Of a DNA stretch of 5,555 bases, positions 5,522-5,555 are shown piece after piece. Numbering within the stretch: position 1 is the first letter of the stretch; each line of letters begins with the position of its first letter. The translations under genes and the position numbers were made by a program. The stretch comes from an uncultured Chlorobiota bacterium (lineage in GTDB: Bacteria > Bacteroidota > Kapaibacteriia > OLB7): contig CAMLOB010000312.1 of assembly GCA_946481475.1 (NCBI GenBank), positions 1-5,555 on the forward strand, given 5' to 3'. The notes under the pieces were generated by a model. The model was not told the origin of the DNA. It searched no databases and saw only the letters and a program-made list of their open reading frames with translations.

Positions 5522-5555
5522 TGACTCCCCACTCCTGACTCCCGACTAATCCGAC
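5522..5555. repeat. Degenerate 7-nt tandem repeat, TGACTCC type, running to the window edge
   Basis: Heptamers in register: tgactcc (5522-5528), ccactcc (5529-5535), tgactcc (5536-5542), cgactaa (5543-5549) and tccgac, cut by the window end. Period-7 intergenic arrays of this look are known in cyanobacteria and some other bacteria; kinship with those is not shown. The array may continue beyond the window. Confidence 0.6.

Noticed and set aside
4904..5524. Plus-strand open frame (206 codons) opposite the membrane protein
   Set aside because: Highly polar, low-complexity translation that continues into the short tandem repeats; the minus strand encodes a coherent membrane protein.

Overview
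The window reads as ordinary chromosomal DNA of a moderately GC-rich bacterium, most likely from the Bacteroidota/Rhodothermota/Balneolota side of the FCB group. Three things point that way. There are several small lipoproteins of unknown function. One promoter candidate (272-303, minus strand) matches the TTTG / TAnnTTTG type used by Bacteroidota. The Tgt protein also has the look of that group. This placement is inference and no taxonomic marker is present.

Layout. Positions 66-236 (minus) hold a tiny lipoprotein. Positions 375-1883 (minus) hold malQ, a 4-alpha-glucanotransferase with all three catalytic carboxylates. A divergent intergenic region follows, then two plus-strand lipoprotein genes, 2040-2621 and 2633-3001, only 11 nt apart and probably one operon. 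After a repeat-bearing spacer comes tgt (3107-4236, plus), the tRNA-guanine transglycosylase of queuosine synthesis. Its body is intact, but its conserved N-terminus lies in a different frame, so a one-base frameshift or sequencing error near 3137-3150 is likely. A 300-nt intergenic region (4237-4537) is packed with repeats. It separates tgt from a convergent gene for an unrecognised membrane protein with five predicted helices (4538-5374, minus). The last 180 nt (5375-5555) are non-coding and end in short-period degenerate tandem repeats.

The genes do not form an obvious pathway: MalQ acts on maltodextrin or glycogen, Tgt modifies tRNA, and the rest are envelope proteins. The most unusual content is between genes. 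A 14-bp GC palindrome occurs three times next to CAAAG / CTTGGTG-type short repeats, on both sides of tgt. A roughly 200-bp MITE-like element with 17-bp imperfect inverted ends starts right after the tgt stop codon. Period-8 and period-7 arrays close the window. I found no defence system, CRISPR array, RNA gene or intact transposase, and I do not claim a new system here.
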